NCBI RefSeq assembly: GCF_011043555.1
Contig: NZ_JAAKGS010000001.1
Coordinates: 496,001 to 560,000, forward strand
DNA: 64,000 nt
DNA from: Sphingobacterium sp. SGR-19
GTDB taxonomy: Bacteria > Bacteroidota > Bacteroidia > Sphingobacteriales > Sphingobacteriaceae
Reading direction: 5' to 3'
Positions 53,972 to 63,433 of this stretch are shown one piece after another. The position numbers were made by a program, and so were the translations under genes. Numbering within the stretch: the stretch's first letter is position 1; every line of letters starts with the position of its first letter. The notes under the pieces were generated by a model. That model saw only the letters and a list, made by a program, of their open reading frames with translations, did not search any database and was not told where the DNA came from.

Positions 53972-55306
53972 CTATATGGACGGCGAGCCGTTGCTAATTT
54001 TAAAATTCAACACCACAGTAGTTGACGGGGGAACCTCGCAGTTTTGTACATCCATTGGAAAGATTAGGCCCGAAAACGAACCTTCTATGTACTGGCCAAC
54101 ATCCGTCAGCGTAGCTGTTCCGTTAAATATATGGTCATTCTCACACGTACGGTAGAAACTAACAGCATTACGCCTTTGCCCTCCACGATATGTTGTATAG
54201 TACAGCACGGCCTCGCCTCTGCCGGTGCCACCAGGGTAGGTGCCGGGGCCAGTACCAAAACACTGGAGGGTCAGGGTAATCGGAGACTCGTCTCCGCCTA
54301 ACCGTATGTATACACTACCATTGACAAGTTTAGCATCGTTTCCAGTTTTGGATAGATCCTGCTCCACGCCATTCACGATGAGTTGAACAAGATTTTCGGG
54401 TACAAGCCGGATGGTCGTCAATAAAATAAGCTTTCCAAGCTTTCGCCGACCGCCGGGAGCGCCTCGGTCGCTGATGTAACCGTTCTTGCTCTCCACTTCG
54501 ACCTGTATTTCCACATCCGTAGCTCTCTCGATCGTGGTCGGGGCGGTGTAAACCGCGTCACCAAGTACCATATTGGTATTGATCTTCGGCGACAGCGATC
54601 CCGGGCCGGAGATAATCTTCCACCCGCTCACCGTCAAATCCTTAGAAAAGCCGATATCGTCCATTGCTGCTAACGAAACACTATCGATGTGGTTTGCCGG
54701 CATGAGTTCGCCAAGTATCTGTTCCAGCAACTTCAGATTGACCGTTTCACCTGCACCTACCGATTCTTTATCTTTCCGCAGCGACAAGAGGTCAAACCAC
54801 ACCCAGTCGCTGAAATGTGTCGTTTCAACCGTTAGTCGACGTTGCGGAGCATCCAGTTCGGTAGAGCTACCGCACCATACCCCGTCGCTCCGCTGGAAGG
54901 CCACCATGCGTGTCGTCGGGTTACCATCGGCACTCGGATCATACAAAAACGAGAGCTCAACAGGTTTATTAAAGCGGATACCCTCGGGCGTCAGCCGGAA
55001 TGCCGGATTAGCCGATGTCTCGTCCAATGTATTGCCGATGGGCTGGATGCTGAACGTCGTCAGTTCGTCCACGGCGCCGGGCGGGATTTCCATTCGTATC
55101 ATATCCCCATACAACAGGACGCCGCCATCGGGGGCGATCATTGCCGAAACGGCATCGCCCACAGGCTGTCCCTTGGGTTTAACTACCGGCTCGCCGAAAA
55201 CAGGGTCGGGTTCCTCTGTCAATGGTGCGTCCTTATTGCAGGATGCCGCCAGCAAGAGCGGCAACATGATTACAAATCGATAAACTGTTAACGTAAGCGA
55301 ATTCAT
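53972..55306 (-). CDS. ZU5-domain surface lipoprotein
   Basis: A 444-residue lipoprotein (lipobox LLAASCNK, Cys about residue 23). The ZU5-like domain (about 55-165) shows IAPDGGVLLYGDMIRMEIPPGAVDE-type strands, shortened here: APDGGVLLYGDM and MEIPPGAVDELTTFSIQPI, followed by FRLTPEGIRFNKPVELSFLY and the THFSDWVWF end. The rest (about 170-444) is beta-rich without a recognised family. ZU5 domains in bacteria occur in secreted proteins of unknown role. ATG 55306 gives the correct signal. It has no close partner gene. Confidence 0.75.
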   Translation of the reverse strand: MNSLTLTVYRFVIMLPLLLAASCNKDAPLTEEPDPVFGEPVVKPKGQPVGDAVSAMIAPDGGVLLYGDMIRMEIPPGAVDELTTFSIQPIGNTLDETSANPAFRLTPEGIRFNKPVELSFLYDPSADGNPTTRMVAFQRSDGVWCGSSTELDAPQRRLTVETTHFSDWVWFDLLSLRKDKESVGAGETVNLKLLEQILGELMPANHIDSVSLAAMDDIGFSKDLTVSGWKIISGPGSLSPKINTNMVLGDAVYTAPTTIERATDVEIQVEVESKNGYISDRGAPGGRRKLGKLILLTTIRLVPENLVQLIVNGVEQDLSKTGNDAKLVNGSVYIRLGGDESPITLTLQCFGTGPGTYPGGTGRGEAVLYYTTYRGGQRRNAVSFYRTCENDHIFNGTATLTDVGQYIEGSFSGLIFPMDVQNCEVPPSTTVVLNFKISNGSPSI

Positions 55307-55427
55307 GGGCTTTTTTATGCAAGTATCGGCGATTGCCGACAAATATTTTCGTCAATTTCGACGAACAATCAATAAGGGCGATAAAGAGCCGGAAAAGGCG
55401 GTAAACATAAACAAATACATATCCTGA

Positions 55428-56702
55428 CTATAAACTCCAATCCCCTCGATAAGGTCGACTTCGCATCATATTGGCAAACGGATCGTCAAATTCCTCTTTT
55501 ACTGGATCCCATCGCAATTTCCTTTGTAACTCATAAGCAATATTAACTGCGTTACAAACTGTCGACGTACGCTGTCCGATCTCCACGTCACAAATTGGCT
55601 TCGAACGGCATTGAATAGCTTTCACCCAATCCTGATAGTGATTATCACTATAATACAGACGCTTATCGTTAGCCGTTAGGTTATGTGTAACAAGTGTCGT
55701 CGGAATTGTTTTCAAGAAAGACCTACTTACCTCTATGGTGCCGTCGGTCCCTATAAACTGGATAGCATTAGGTTCTCCCCAATCAACATGATTGACACGT
55801 GCGCCCTGCTCATAAATATATGTTAACCCCTTTTCTGCCTGTGGAACCTTCGGCGGGATAAATTGGACAGGCCCACTATTATCCATGCCTAAAGCCCATT
55901 GAATAATGTCAAACATATGTGCGCCCCAATCTGTAATATACCCTCCCCCAAAGTCTCGATATCCTCGCCACCACGCCCATTTATCATCTTCGATCGGCGG
56001 TGATAAAATGGGATGATAACCGCGGTACAAAGAGGGGCCGATCCACATATCCCAATCTAAGTAATCCGGTATAGGAAAGGAAGGCAGATCACACTGTCTT
56101 ACCGGTTCCCCTACCGACACGTTGATTTCTTTCACATCCCCTATATAGCCGTTATATACCAATTCCGCGGCGTGTCTAAAGTTGAACGACGAACGTTGCA
56201 TGCTCCCCGTTTGAAAAACAACCTCGTATTTTCTGGCCGCGTTCACCATGGCTCTTCCTTCTGCTATGGTCAGGGCTAATGGCTTTTCGCAATAAATATC
56301 TTTCTTTGCTTTCGCTGCGTCTACAGCGATCTGCGCATGCCAATGATCCGGTGTAGCGATAACGACAGCATCCACCGAGGTCAATTCCAGCAGTTCTCGA
56401 AAATGTCGATATTTGCCGATAGAGGAGTCCGATTTTCCCACCGTACTTTGAGCAGTTGTAGCCGCTTGGGCGAAATAATCTAATTTCTTGTCATCCACGT
56501 CGCAAGCGGCTTGAATAACCACTTCCGGACAGCCGTTCAATCCGTGCAGCAAATTTAGACTCTGTTTACCGACGCCGATAAAGCCCATTTGAATTTTGTC
56601 ACTTGGTGCCAGGAATCCATTCCCGCCCAAGACACGCCGCGGAACGATGGTAAAAGCAACCGCGGACTTCAAACCTATATCAATAAAATCTCTTCTTTTC
56701 AT
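55428..56702 (-). CDS. Gfo/Idh/MocA-family oxidoreductase with Tat-like signal
   Basis: A 424-residue NAD(P)-dependent sugar-acting protein. An RR-containing N-terminus (MKRRDFIDIGLKSAVAFTIV) suggests Tat export. The Rossmann motif MGFIGVGKQSLNLL, the DIYCEKPLAL segment and TDWGAHMFDIIQWAL, with the likely catalytic His, are characteristic. Family members include sugar dehydrogenases and GH109 glycosidases using NAD as cofactor, so either oxidation or glycosidic cleavage of a glycan fragment is possible. It is the last gene of the right-hand locus, 15 bp after the GH29 gene. Confidence 0.85.
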   Translation of the reverse strand: MKRRDFIDIGLKSAVAFTIVPRRVLGGNGFLAPSDKIQMGFIGVGKQSLNLLHGLNGCPEVVIQAACDVDDKKLDYFAQAATTAQSTVGKSDSSIGKYRHFRELLELTSVDAVVIATPDHWHAQIAVDAAKAKKDIYCEKPLALTIAEGRAMVNAARKYEVVFQTGSMQRSSFNFRHAAELVYNGYIGDVKEINVSVGEPVRQCDLPSFPIPDYLDWDMWIGPSLYRGYHPILSPPIEDDKWAWWRGYRDFGGGYITDWGAHMFDIIQWALGMDNSGPVQFIPPKVPQAEKGLTYIYEQGARVNHVDWGEPNAIQFIGTDGTIEVSRSFLKTIPTTLVTHNLTANDKRLYYSDNHYQDWVKAIQCRSKPICDVEIGQRTSTVCNAVNIAYELQRKLRWDPVKEEFDDPFANMMRSRPYRGDWSL

Positions 56703-56717
56703 TTTTTTGATATTACA

Positions 56718-58535
56718 TTAATTTTCTGTTGGCACAAGGCTTACGGCGCTAATTTCAGGCAAACCATTGCCATCGATTGTGGTCGCTTCGAGTACAAACG
56801 AGACGAATGGTTCCCCTATTGCTTTTTGTGGTATTTCGATCGTGCCCATTTTTACTTCTTCAAACGATTTTCCTTCCTTCCCCTCAAAGCTATACGTCAC
56901 CTTACCGGCGTCCGTATGGAAAACCACTGTTCCACCCGTTGTTGGCAGTGGCAAATGCTGAATCAATACGTCGTATCGTCCGGGCCGTTGTATCTTTACC
57001 CTCCAAGATACTTTATCATCGGTATGCGTCCATCCCGCAAGGGCATTCGGACGTTTAAAATCATGTCTCGCACCACTTATTTTCATACCATGAGTCGTAT
57101 GGATGTCCGCATTGTCGGCAGATAAGACAATCCTGCCATCCGATAATGCTTGGGCAACACTCTCTTCCACTTCGAGGGCACCCTCCACCTCCATCACCAA
57201 CACCTTTGGTCCGTCCTCCAGCGAAAACGTAGGGACAGAAATTCCTAAACCCATTTCCTGCGGAACCACATCTATCGAACCATCTTTCGAACCCATCTCA
57301 TAAAGGCTCTTCACGGCATTTTTTAACGGTACATTGATAACATTACCTTGTGGAATATCAAATACATGTAAGTAAAGCTTGTCCCCTTTTATGGTACAAT
57401 AGCCCCAATCCAATTTTCGAAAGGGACTCGCCTGCGTTCCATAAATAGATTCGCCGTTTACGGACATCCACCTTCCTACCCGCTCCAATATTTCCACCGC
57501 TTGATCTGGAATTTTGCCGTTACCGTCAGGCCCCACATTTAAAAGAAAATTTCCTCCCTTGCTAACGGTTTCCACCAATAGGCGCATAATCTGTGGGAAG
57601 CTTTTCCAATTTTGGTCATGCGCACTATAACCATAACTTTCGTTCATCGTATGATTTACTTCCCAATTCGTTCCGCTGATACCCGTTGGCGGCACGTATT
57701 TCTCAGGTGTTCCTATATCACCGTTCTTGTTCTCTAACCCATTCCAAAACCGATTGTTGATCAATATATTCGGTTGCCATTTAATAAGATCCGTCAAGAT
57801 CCGTTTCGTTCCCCAGCTTTCGCCTTCGTGTTCCTTACTACTAAAGTCAGCCCACAGTACATCCAGTGCACCGTAATTGTTAGCCAATTCTTTGATCTGA
57901 CCATACATATAATCCTTATATCGTTCATGGTCGGGAACATGTCCTGTAGGATTTGGATTTAACTGGAACGCTTCATACGAATCCGGATGCTGCCAATCCA
58001 GTAAGGAGTAGTACGCTCCCGTTTTTAGCCCTTCCTGTTGAAATGCCTCCATAATTTCTCGGTATAGATCTCTTCCATCAGGCGACAGATTTGCTGTCCC
58101 CGTTACCTCATTGTGCAATGCAAAAGGTTGATCACTGTTAAATAAACTAAACCCTTCGTGATGTCGCGAGGTCAGAACCATATATTTCGCTCCCGACTTC
58201 CTGACCAACCTTGCCCATTGCTTGGGGTCAAAGTCCTGTAGCGTAAATTTAGGCTTCAAATGTTCTGTATATTGTTTACTGGGAATCTTACCCCAAGTCT
58301 GTATCCATTCCGCATAATGCTGCGGGTATGTTTCACCTTTAAAAACACCGCCGGCAGCACTATATAGTCCCCAATGGATAAAAACACCGAAGCGGGCTTC
58401 TTGAAACCAAGCGAGACGCTTTTCCTGTGTTTCCAACCATCCCGGAACACCCTCAAAAGGTTCGGATTTACTTTGAGCAGTTAAATCGTTAACGGATAAT
58501 AAAAGAAATAGATAAATGATGATCTGATATTTCAT
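56718..58535 (-). CDS. GH29 alpha-L-fucosidase with C-terminal carbohydrate-binding-like domain
   Basis: A 605-residue secreted enzyme (signal ends LTAQS). The GH29 catalytic domain (about 25-400) has FGVFIHWGLYSAAGG, VLTSRHHEGFSLF and the nucleophile Asp230 in LDVLWADFS; GTPEKYVPPTG may hold the acid/base. After an all-beta domain the last 150 residues form a second module (VSWRVKIQRPGRYDVLIQHL), probably carbohydrate-binding. It cleaves terminal fucose from a glycan. It is 11 bp after the esterase gene. Confidence 0.9.
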   Translation of the reverse strand: MKYQIIIYLFLLLSVNDLTAQSKSEPFEGVPGWLETQEKRLAWFQEARFGVFIHWGLYSAAGGVFKGETYPQHYAEWIQTWGKIPSKQYTEHLKPKFTLQDFDPKQWARLVRKSGAKYMVLTSRHHEGFSLFNSDQPFALHNEVTGTANLSPDGRDLYREIMEAFQQEGLKTGAYYSLLDWQHPDSYEAFQLNPNPTGHVPDHERYKDYMYGQIKELANNYGALDVLWADFSSKEHEGESWGTKRILTDLIKWQPNILINNRFWNGLENKNGDIGTPEKYVPPTGISGTNWEVNHTMNESYGYSAHDQNWKSFPQIMRLLVETVSKGGNFLLNVGPDGNGKIPDQAVEILERVGRWMSVNGESIYGTQASPFRKLDWGYCTIKGDKLYLHVFDIPQGNVINVPLKNAVKSLYEMGSKDGSIDVVPQEMGLGISVPTFSLEDGPKVLVMEVEGALEVEESVAQALSDGRIVLSADNADIHTTHGMKISGARHDFKRPNALAGWTHTDDKVSWRVKIQRPGRYDVLIQHLPLPTTGGTVVFHTDAGKVTYSFEGKEGKSFEEVKMGTIEIPQKAIGEPFVSFVLEATTIDGNGLPEISAVSLVPTEN

Positions 58536-58546
58536 AGTCGCTGCGT

Positions 58547-59500
58547 TTATAATAATGTTTTCTGTAATTTTTGTATTTTATTCTGAATGCGCATACTTTC
58601 TTTTTTTGCTTTATCAAGCGGCTTTCCCACAGGTAGCCCTGGCCGTTCATGCCCGGTATATGTTAGCCACGCATTTTTTACTATTTCCTGTCGCTCTTCC
58701 AATAGTTTATAAAGTTGCGCATAATAAGACGTGTTGTCCAGACACGCAGCTAGAAAGTCTTTTGTGGCAAAGGTGTCATCAAAATAAGGAATGATACATT
58801 CGGCTATTAGGCGGTGACCTTCCAAACCAGGATGAATACCATCCTCTGCTAATTTAAAATTAGGTTCACGTTTCTTTTTTTCCATTAGGTAGTCTTGCAT
58901 AGGAAAGTGTATATCTATGACTTCCCAGTTTCTTTCCCTTCGTTGGTCGAGAAGCCATTGTGCATACCGATTAAGCACGAGGTTATAGCCTTTAAGACCC
59001 CGTATAGGATCTTCATGGACACTTGGTGTAATAAAAACAATCCGTTTAACCTCTGCCGCTTTAAGCTTCGTATACAAACCTATCATCCCTTCTTTGTATC
59101 GCTGAAAATTCGACTCGCTAAACGGTTGATAGATGCCGTCATTCATACCATAGCACGCAAAGACAACATCCGGTTTTATCCGTTTGGTGACATTATCAAG
59201 CCTGCGAAACAGCCACGGCCGCACAAATGCTCCCTCCGCATGACCATCTTCACTAAGACCCGAAACGGTTTCGCTCGGCAATCCCAGATTAATGGTTTCA
59301 ATCTCTGAGGCTGGAAAAGCCGTTATCAAAAAACTTTCAAACAGGGCTACATACTGCCCCGCATACGTTATGCTATTTCCTAAAAATAATATCTTTTTGG
59401 CATCCCGTATAGGAAACGGAGTTTCCAAGGGGTGGTCCTGACCACGCCCCTCTACAGCAAAGCCTAAACATACAAGGAAGACAATACAGATACGATTCAT
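58547..59500 (-). CDS. SGNH/GDSL-family secreted hydrolase
   Basis: A 317-residue secreted enzyme (signal to about residue 21). Block I FLGNSITYAGQ holds Ser43, the block with Asn is YGMNDGIYQ, and block V DGIHPGLEGH holds the Asp-His pair, so the catalytic set is complete. Such proteins in polysaccharide loci are often carbohydrate acetyl-esterases. Its ATG overlaps the GH29 stop by 4 bp, and the other GH29 gene follows after 11 bp. The substrate is not shown by the sequence. Confidence 0.85.
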   Translation of the reverse strand: MNRICIVFLVCLGFAVEGRGQDHPLETPFPIRDAKKILFLGNSITYAGQYVALFESFLITAFPASEIETINLGLPSETVSGLSEDGHAEGAFVRPWLFRRLDNVTKRIKPDVVFACYGMNDGIYQPFSESNFQRYKEGMIGLYTKLKAAEVKRIVFITPSVHEDPIRGLKGYNLVLNRYAQWLLDQRRERNWEVIDIHFPMQDYLMEKKKREPNFKLAEDGIHPGLEGHRLIAECIIPYFDDTFATKDFLAACLDNTSYYAQLYKLLEERQEIVKNAWLTYTGHERPGLPVGKPLDKAKKESMRIQNKIQKLQKTLL

Positions 59501-60954
59501 GGCGAGCTCGGTGTTATTTTCAAAGTATATCCTTTTGGCAGTTTCCGAACTGATTTTGGTAGTTTTACCAAAAGACCTTCTTCTGTTTGGCTAAAAGCGA
59601 CTTTGCCTATCCCCAGTATCTCCACTTGTTTCACACCGATTTGTCCCTTGGCCAAGCTTTTTACAACGGCTACCCCACTTCCAGGCAATTCGAGCGATAC
59701 CACATACAGATACTTCTCCCGTTCTGTAAACCAAAAATCTTGGGACGTGAACGCTGCTTTAAACCCTTCCCTCTCGCGTTGTTCGGTATCTGTTATATGC
59801 ACGGTCGTCGGGCCCTCGCGTTGCACTTTCCACGGTTTAGATCCGTAAATTGCTTCCTTGTTTACCGTCATCCAACTACCGAGTTTTTGTAGGTTGTTCC
59901 TAACCGTTGGCGCTACATTTCCTTGTGCATCCGGACCGATATTCAACATATAGTTGCCTCCTTTACTTACGATTTCGACAAGCCAGTAAAGCAACTCATC
60001 GACACTTTTCCAATCTTGGTCGTATGCCTTGTATCCCCAGGAATGGTTAAACGTACCGATCGCTTCCCAAGGCTTATCAAATTGATCTTCAGCGGTTGGG
60101 ATACGGTTGTCTCCGGGAATCGCATAATCTCCCATATTATTGCCGATACGTTCAGCGACAAGGACACTTGGATTGATATCATAAACTGTTTTATAAAAGG
60201 TATAGCTTTGCTCCCGAGTCATTAAACCCGGCATGTCAAACCAAATGTAGCGTATATCCGGATATTGCTCCAGTAGTTCTTTTACCTGCGGGATAGCCTT
60301 ATTTTTTAGATATGAAGAAAAGGTATTGGGACTCGGATCCCATAAATTTGCGCCGAAGCTATCCGTATCTTTCCCCATCCGATCGTTAGCGGCTTTTGTC
60401 GTCGCGTATTGTGCGTCAGCCCCATCTGCCCAATCAATATTATGGGAATAATACACCCCGAACTCCAACTGATGCCGTTGACAGGCATCATACAACTCCC
60501 GCACAATATCCCGCTTAAACGGTGTGGCATCCATCATATCGAAATCGCTGACTTTCGAGTCGAATAGCGCGAAACCGTCGTGGTGTTTACTCGTAATGAC
60601 GATATATTTCATTCCAGCTTCCTTGGCCATGGTAACAATATGGTCCGCATCGAAATCGACAGGATTAAATGAAGCAGCTAAATCCGCATATTCCTTTCGT
60701 GGGATCTTTGCAACTAACTGAATCCATTCAGCTACACTCGGAATCCCCATTTCTTCCATTGTTTTCCCCTTCCATACCCCGCCAGGAATAGCATATAACC
60801 CCCAATGGATGAACAAACCGAATTTTTGCTGCTGGAATTCCCGTAATGCATGTTCTTTTGACCGATTCATTTTATCCCAATCGTTTTCCATTGATTGGCA
60901 TAGTGCATTACCGCTCCAGACAGCCGTCAATAATAACATTATAACATATTTCAT
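59497..60954 (-). CDS. GH29 alpha-L-fucosidase, second copy
   Basis: A 485-residue secreted GH29 enzyme (signal ends NALCQS). FGLFIHWGLYAIPGGVWKG, VITSKHHDGFALFDS and the nucleophile Asp240 in YIWFDMPG are present; TAEDQFDKPWEA lies in the usual acid/base region. It is clearly diverged from the first GH29 and lacks the C-terminal module, so the two probably cut different fucose linkages. It follows GH31 by 3 bp. Confidence 0.9.
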   Translation of the reverse strand: MKYVIMLLLTAVWSGNALCQSMENDWDKMNRSKEHALREFQQQKFGLFIHWGLYAIPGGVWKGKTMEEMGIPSVAEWIQLVAKIPRKEYADLAASFNPVDFDADHIVTMAKEAGMKYIVITSKHHDGFALFDSKVSDFDMMDATPFKRDIVRELYDACQRHQLEFGVYYSHNIDWADGADAQYATTKAANDRMGKDTDSFGANLWDPSPNTFSSYLKNKAIPQVKELLEQYPDIRYIWFDMPGLMTREQSYTFYKTVYDINPSVLVAERIGNNMGDYAIPGDNRIPTAEDQFDKPWEAIGTFNHSWGYKAYDQDWKSVDELLYWLVEIVSKGGNYMLNIGPDAQGNVAPTVRNNLQKLGSWMTVNKEAIYGSKPWKVQREGPTTVHITDTEQREREGFKAAFTSQDFWFTEREKYLYVVSLELPGSGVAVVKSLAKGQIGVKQVEILGIGKVAFSQTEEGLLVKLPKSVRKLPKGYTLKITPSSP

Positions 60955-60957
60955 AAA

Positions 60958-63357
60958 CTAATCTTCCATTGAAATTTTTAACAACTGATGCTTGTGAATA
61001 TCGGATTGGGGGATCAAGACGTGTAATACACCGTCCTTCATTTCCCACGTCTGGATGGTCAGACCATTTAATTCTATCCGATTCGGTTTACGATCGATAT
61101 TAAACACAATCTCATACGCTCGCCTATCCAGCATGCCTTTATAAGCACCAGCGGTTGGAGCTATCGTGAATTCGATCTCATTACGTTTTTCATGACATTC
61201 AAAATGTGTTTTCGAAATTGCACCTTGCTCAAAATCAAACGATTCACCGTCATCTTCCAATAATATATAGGAGCTTTTCCCTTCCGGGTATACCTTTAAG
61301 ATAAGCGTGTCTAACGGATTTTGATCAACATATTGCATCGGCTTTTGAAACGGAATAATGGCACCAGCCTTCACAAAAAGCTGACCACCGGTATGTGCAG
61401 GAATCCTCGGCGAGACGGTCTGCCCACCCTTTACCTTTTCGCCCGACCAGTAATTCACCCATTTACCTGCAGGCAAATAGACTGAATCCGTAAAGGCACT
61501 GACCAATAGATGTTCCCCAAACATAAACTGCGTCGTCATATTTTCCACTTCCTTATCTCGTGGGAATACCAAAGGCATTGCCCGTAGGATGGGCATTCCC
61601 GTTTGGCTGCCGTGTATGGCAGTCGAATAGATATACGGCAATAGGCTGTTACGCAACTGTGCATAGAAACGAAACGTTTCCTTATATTCGGGCGAAAAAT
61701 ACCATGGATAATGCATACTTGCCCAACTATTGATTTGTACCCATGGTAGAAAAAAGCCAAAATGGAAACCTGCTTTCACATCTTCTACCGCGTCCAGTAC
61801 ATCCGCGGAAGTATTAAGGAATCCGCTCAACCCCAGGTTGAGTTGATCATAGAGCGCGTCCCGACCACCACCATTGTCTCCAGCGGTAGACGCTCCCCAA
61901 TGTTGGCTTCCAGCATACCCTCCACAATAGTGGTGAAAAGAACGGATTCCTTTATGTTCGCGGAAAACACGGTACATCTGTTTTGGCAATAGCACTTGAT
62001 TTAAATTGTGCATTTCCCGATCCGTGTATCCATTGTAATATACTCTATCGGGGTGCTCGTCGAGTGTACGTCCCGGATCGAGCTTAAACCCGTCAATCCC
62101 CTGGTCAACAAATTTCATCAGATGGGGAAACCAATGTGCTTCGCCCGACTGTTTACCACCCTGCTGAGCAGCCAAATGGTCTTCCTCTTCAATACTCAGA
62201 TCGTGATCAATACACAACCATAACGCTACATGATAACCTAGTTGGCGTAATTTGGATAAAAACAACTGCTTGTTCTCATACCGGTTACCTTCGCCCTTCT
62301 GCCAAAAAAAATAAGCTGGAAATTTAGATAAATCCCAATCTTTCTCCGTTGAGTAATCGTAAAATTTAGCCATCCACTGCGGTTCGATCCAATACACATC
62401 AACCGGAATATTTTCCGCTCGGAACCGTACTGCGTTGTCCAACATTCGAAACTGATCTTCCATCATATTCCCCCCGAACGCTAAACCATAAGCCCATTTG
62501 GGTAACAGGTATGGTTTGCCTGTTATCGTCGTATATAAGTCGATTGTATTTTCCAAGGATTGCCCCGTCATTAAATAAAAATCGACCGTTCCATCCGTAT
62601 TGTAAACATAAAGTTGGTCATCTTCAAAATGACCAACATCAAAATAGTTTAAAGCTGTCGTATTGTTAAATATTCCCCAGCCGCGGGAGCTAACAAGAAA
62701 TGGCGCAACCATATCCGACTGCTGATACGTAGCCCATATCCGCAACAGCGAACCCCGATGTTGAATAGCTTTACGACTGGCCGCACCGCCACCATAAAAA
62801 CGTTCGTTTGGCGTAATGGAAAGACTTAGTATAGCCGGATCTACTCGTTTTTTTGTCTGCTTTAGATTTTCCGAAACCTGATCTTTCCTTGTCGTATCTC
62901 CGATAATTTCCTTCTTTGGCAACGACTGCTCATAGTCCGTGACCGTCCCATACAGCGCTTCATAGGTTTGATTTCCTTTTTCCACTACGGACAAACGAGT
63001 GATGATCTCATCGTCTGATGATGATCTAACGGTGACCGTACCATCTTTCCCATTTATTTCCAACCGATTTCGGTCTGTTGCTAATCGATAGTCCGAACCA
63101 TGCTTTGTTACTTTTGTTTCCTTGTTCCAGTCTCTCTTTACAATATCATACCGCTCCATAAGTGTCTCTGGAAAACTATTTGACGGCGAAACTCTTATCC
63201 TAAACGTCTGATCATTACAAATTTGTATATTTATAAAATTACCATTCGTGAGTTTGATGGTGTGTCCTTGTCCGAAAGCGCACCTAACGAACGTACAAAT
63301 CAATACTACCGTTGCCAGCAAGCTCACCCGCAAAGCCGATGTCCATTTTATCTTCAT
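60958..63357 (-). CDS. GH31-family glycoside hydrolase (alpha-xylosidase/alpha-glucosidase-like)
   Basis: A 799-residue secreted enzyme (signal to about residue 29). An N-terminal beta-sandwich (about 30-280) leads to the GH31 barrel: PKWAYGLAFGGNMMEDQF, VDVYWIEPQWM, nucleophile Asp427 in IDGFKLDPGR and acid/base Asp494 in STAGDNGG. C-terminal beta domains carry GKWVNYWSGEKV. The KLDPGR variant differs from the common WLDMNE of alpha-glucosidases, so an alpha-xylosidase, alpha-galactosidase or other specificity is possible. It is separated from susD by a hairpin. Confidence 0.9.
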   Translation of the reverse strand: MKIKWTSALRVSLLATVVLICTFVRCAFGQGHTIKLTNGNFINIQICNDQTFRIRVSPSNSFPETLMERYDIVKRDWNKETKVTKHGSDYRLATDRNRLEINGKDGTVTVRSSSDDEIITRLSVVEKGNQTYEALYGTVTDYEQSLPKKEIIGDTTRKDQVSENLKQTKKRVDPAILSLSITPNERFYGGGAASRKAIQHRGSLLRIWATYQQSDMVAPFLVSSRGWGIFNNTTALNYFDVGHFEDDQLYVYNTDGTVDFYLMTGQSLENTIDLYTTITGKPYLLPKWAYGLAFGGNMMEDQFRMLDNAVRFRAENIPVDVYWIEPQWMAKFYDYSTEKDWDLSKFPAYFFWQKGEGNRYENKQLFLSKLRQLGYHVALWLCIDHDLSIEEEDHLAAQQGGKQSGEAHWFPHLMKFVDQGIDGFKLDPGRTLDEHPDRVYYNGYTDREMHNLNQVLLPKQMYRVFREHKGIRSFHHYCGGYAGSQHWGASTAGDNGGGRDALYDQLNLGLSGFLNTSADVLDAVEDVKAGFHFGFFLPWVQINSWASMHYPWYFSPEYKETFRFYAQLRNSLLPYIYSTAIHGSQTGMPILRAMPLVFPRDKEVENMTTQFMFGEHLLVSAFTDSVYLPAGKWVNYWSGEKVKGGQTVSPRIPAHTGGQLFVKAGAIIPFQKPMQYVDQNPLDTLILKVYPEGKSSYILLEDDGESFDFEQGAISKTHFECHEKRNEIEFTIAPTAGAYKGMLDRRAYEIVFNIDRKPNRIELNGLTIQTWEMKDGVLHVLIPQSDIHKHQLLKISMED

Positions 63358-63380
63358 TATATTGATTACTTTAAATTAAA

Positions 63381-63407
63381 GTTATGCGGCTACATGTGCC
63401 GCATAAC
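63381..63407 (-). other. Stem-loop between susD and GH31
   Basis: GTTATGCGGC (63381-63390) and GCCGCATAAC (63398-63407) form a perfect 10-bp stem with a 7-nt loop. On the minus strand a weak TTTAATTT follows. In the 76-bp susD-GH31 gap it could partly stop transcription or protect the upstream SusCD message. Confidence 0.6.
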
Positions 63408-63433
63408 CTATAAGAAACAGGTTAATTCGTTTA

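Noticed and set aside
54573..55283. 236-aa open frame antisense to the ZU5 lipoprotein
   Set aside because: Composition is Ser/Pro/Gly-rich as expected for the reverse of a coding strand, and the ZU5 reading has a lipobox and domain motifs.
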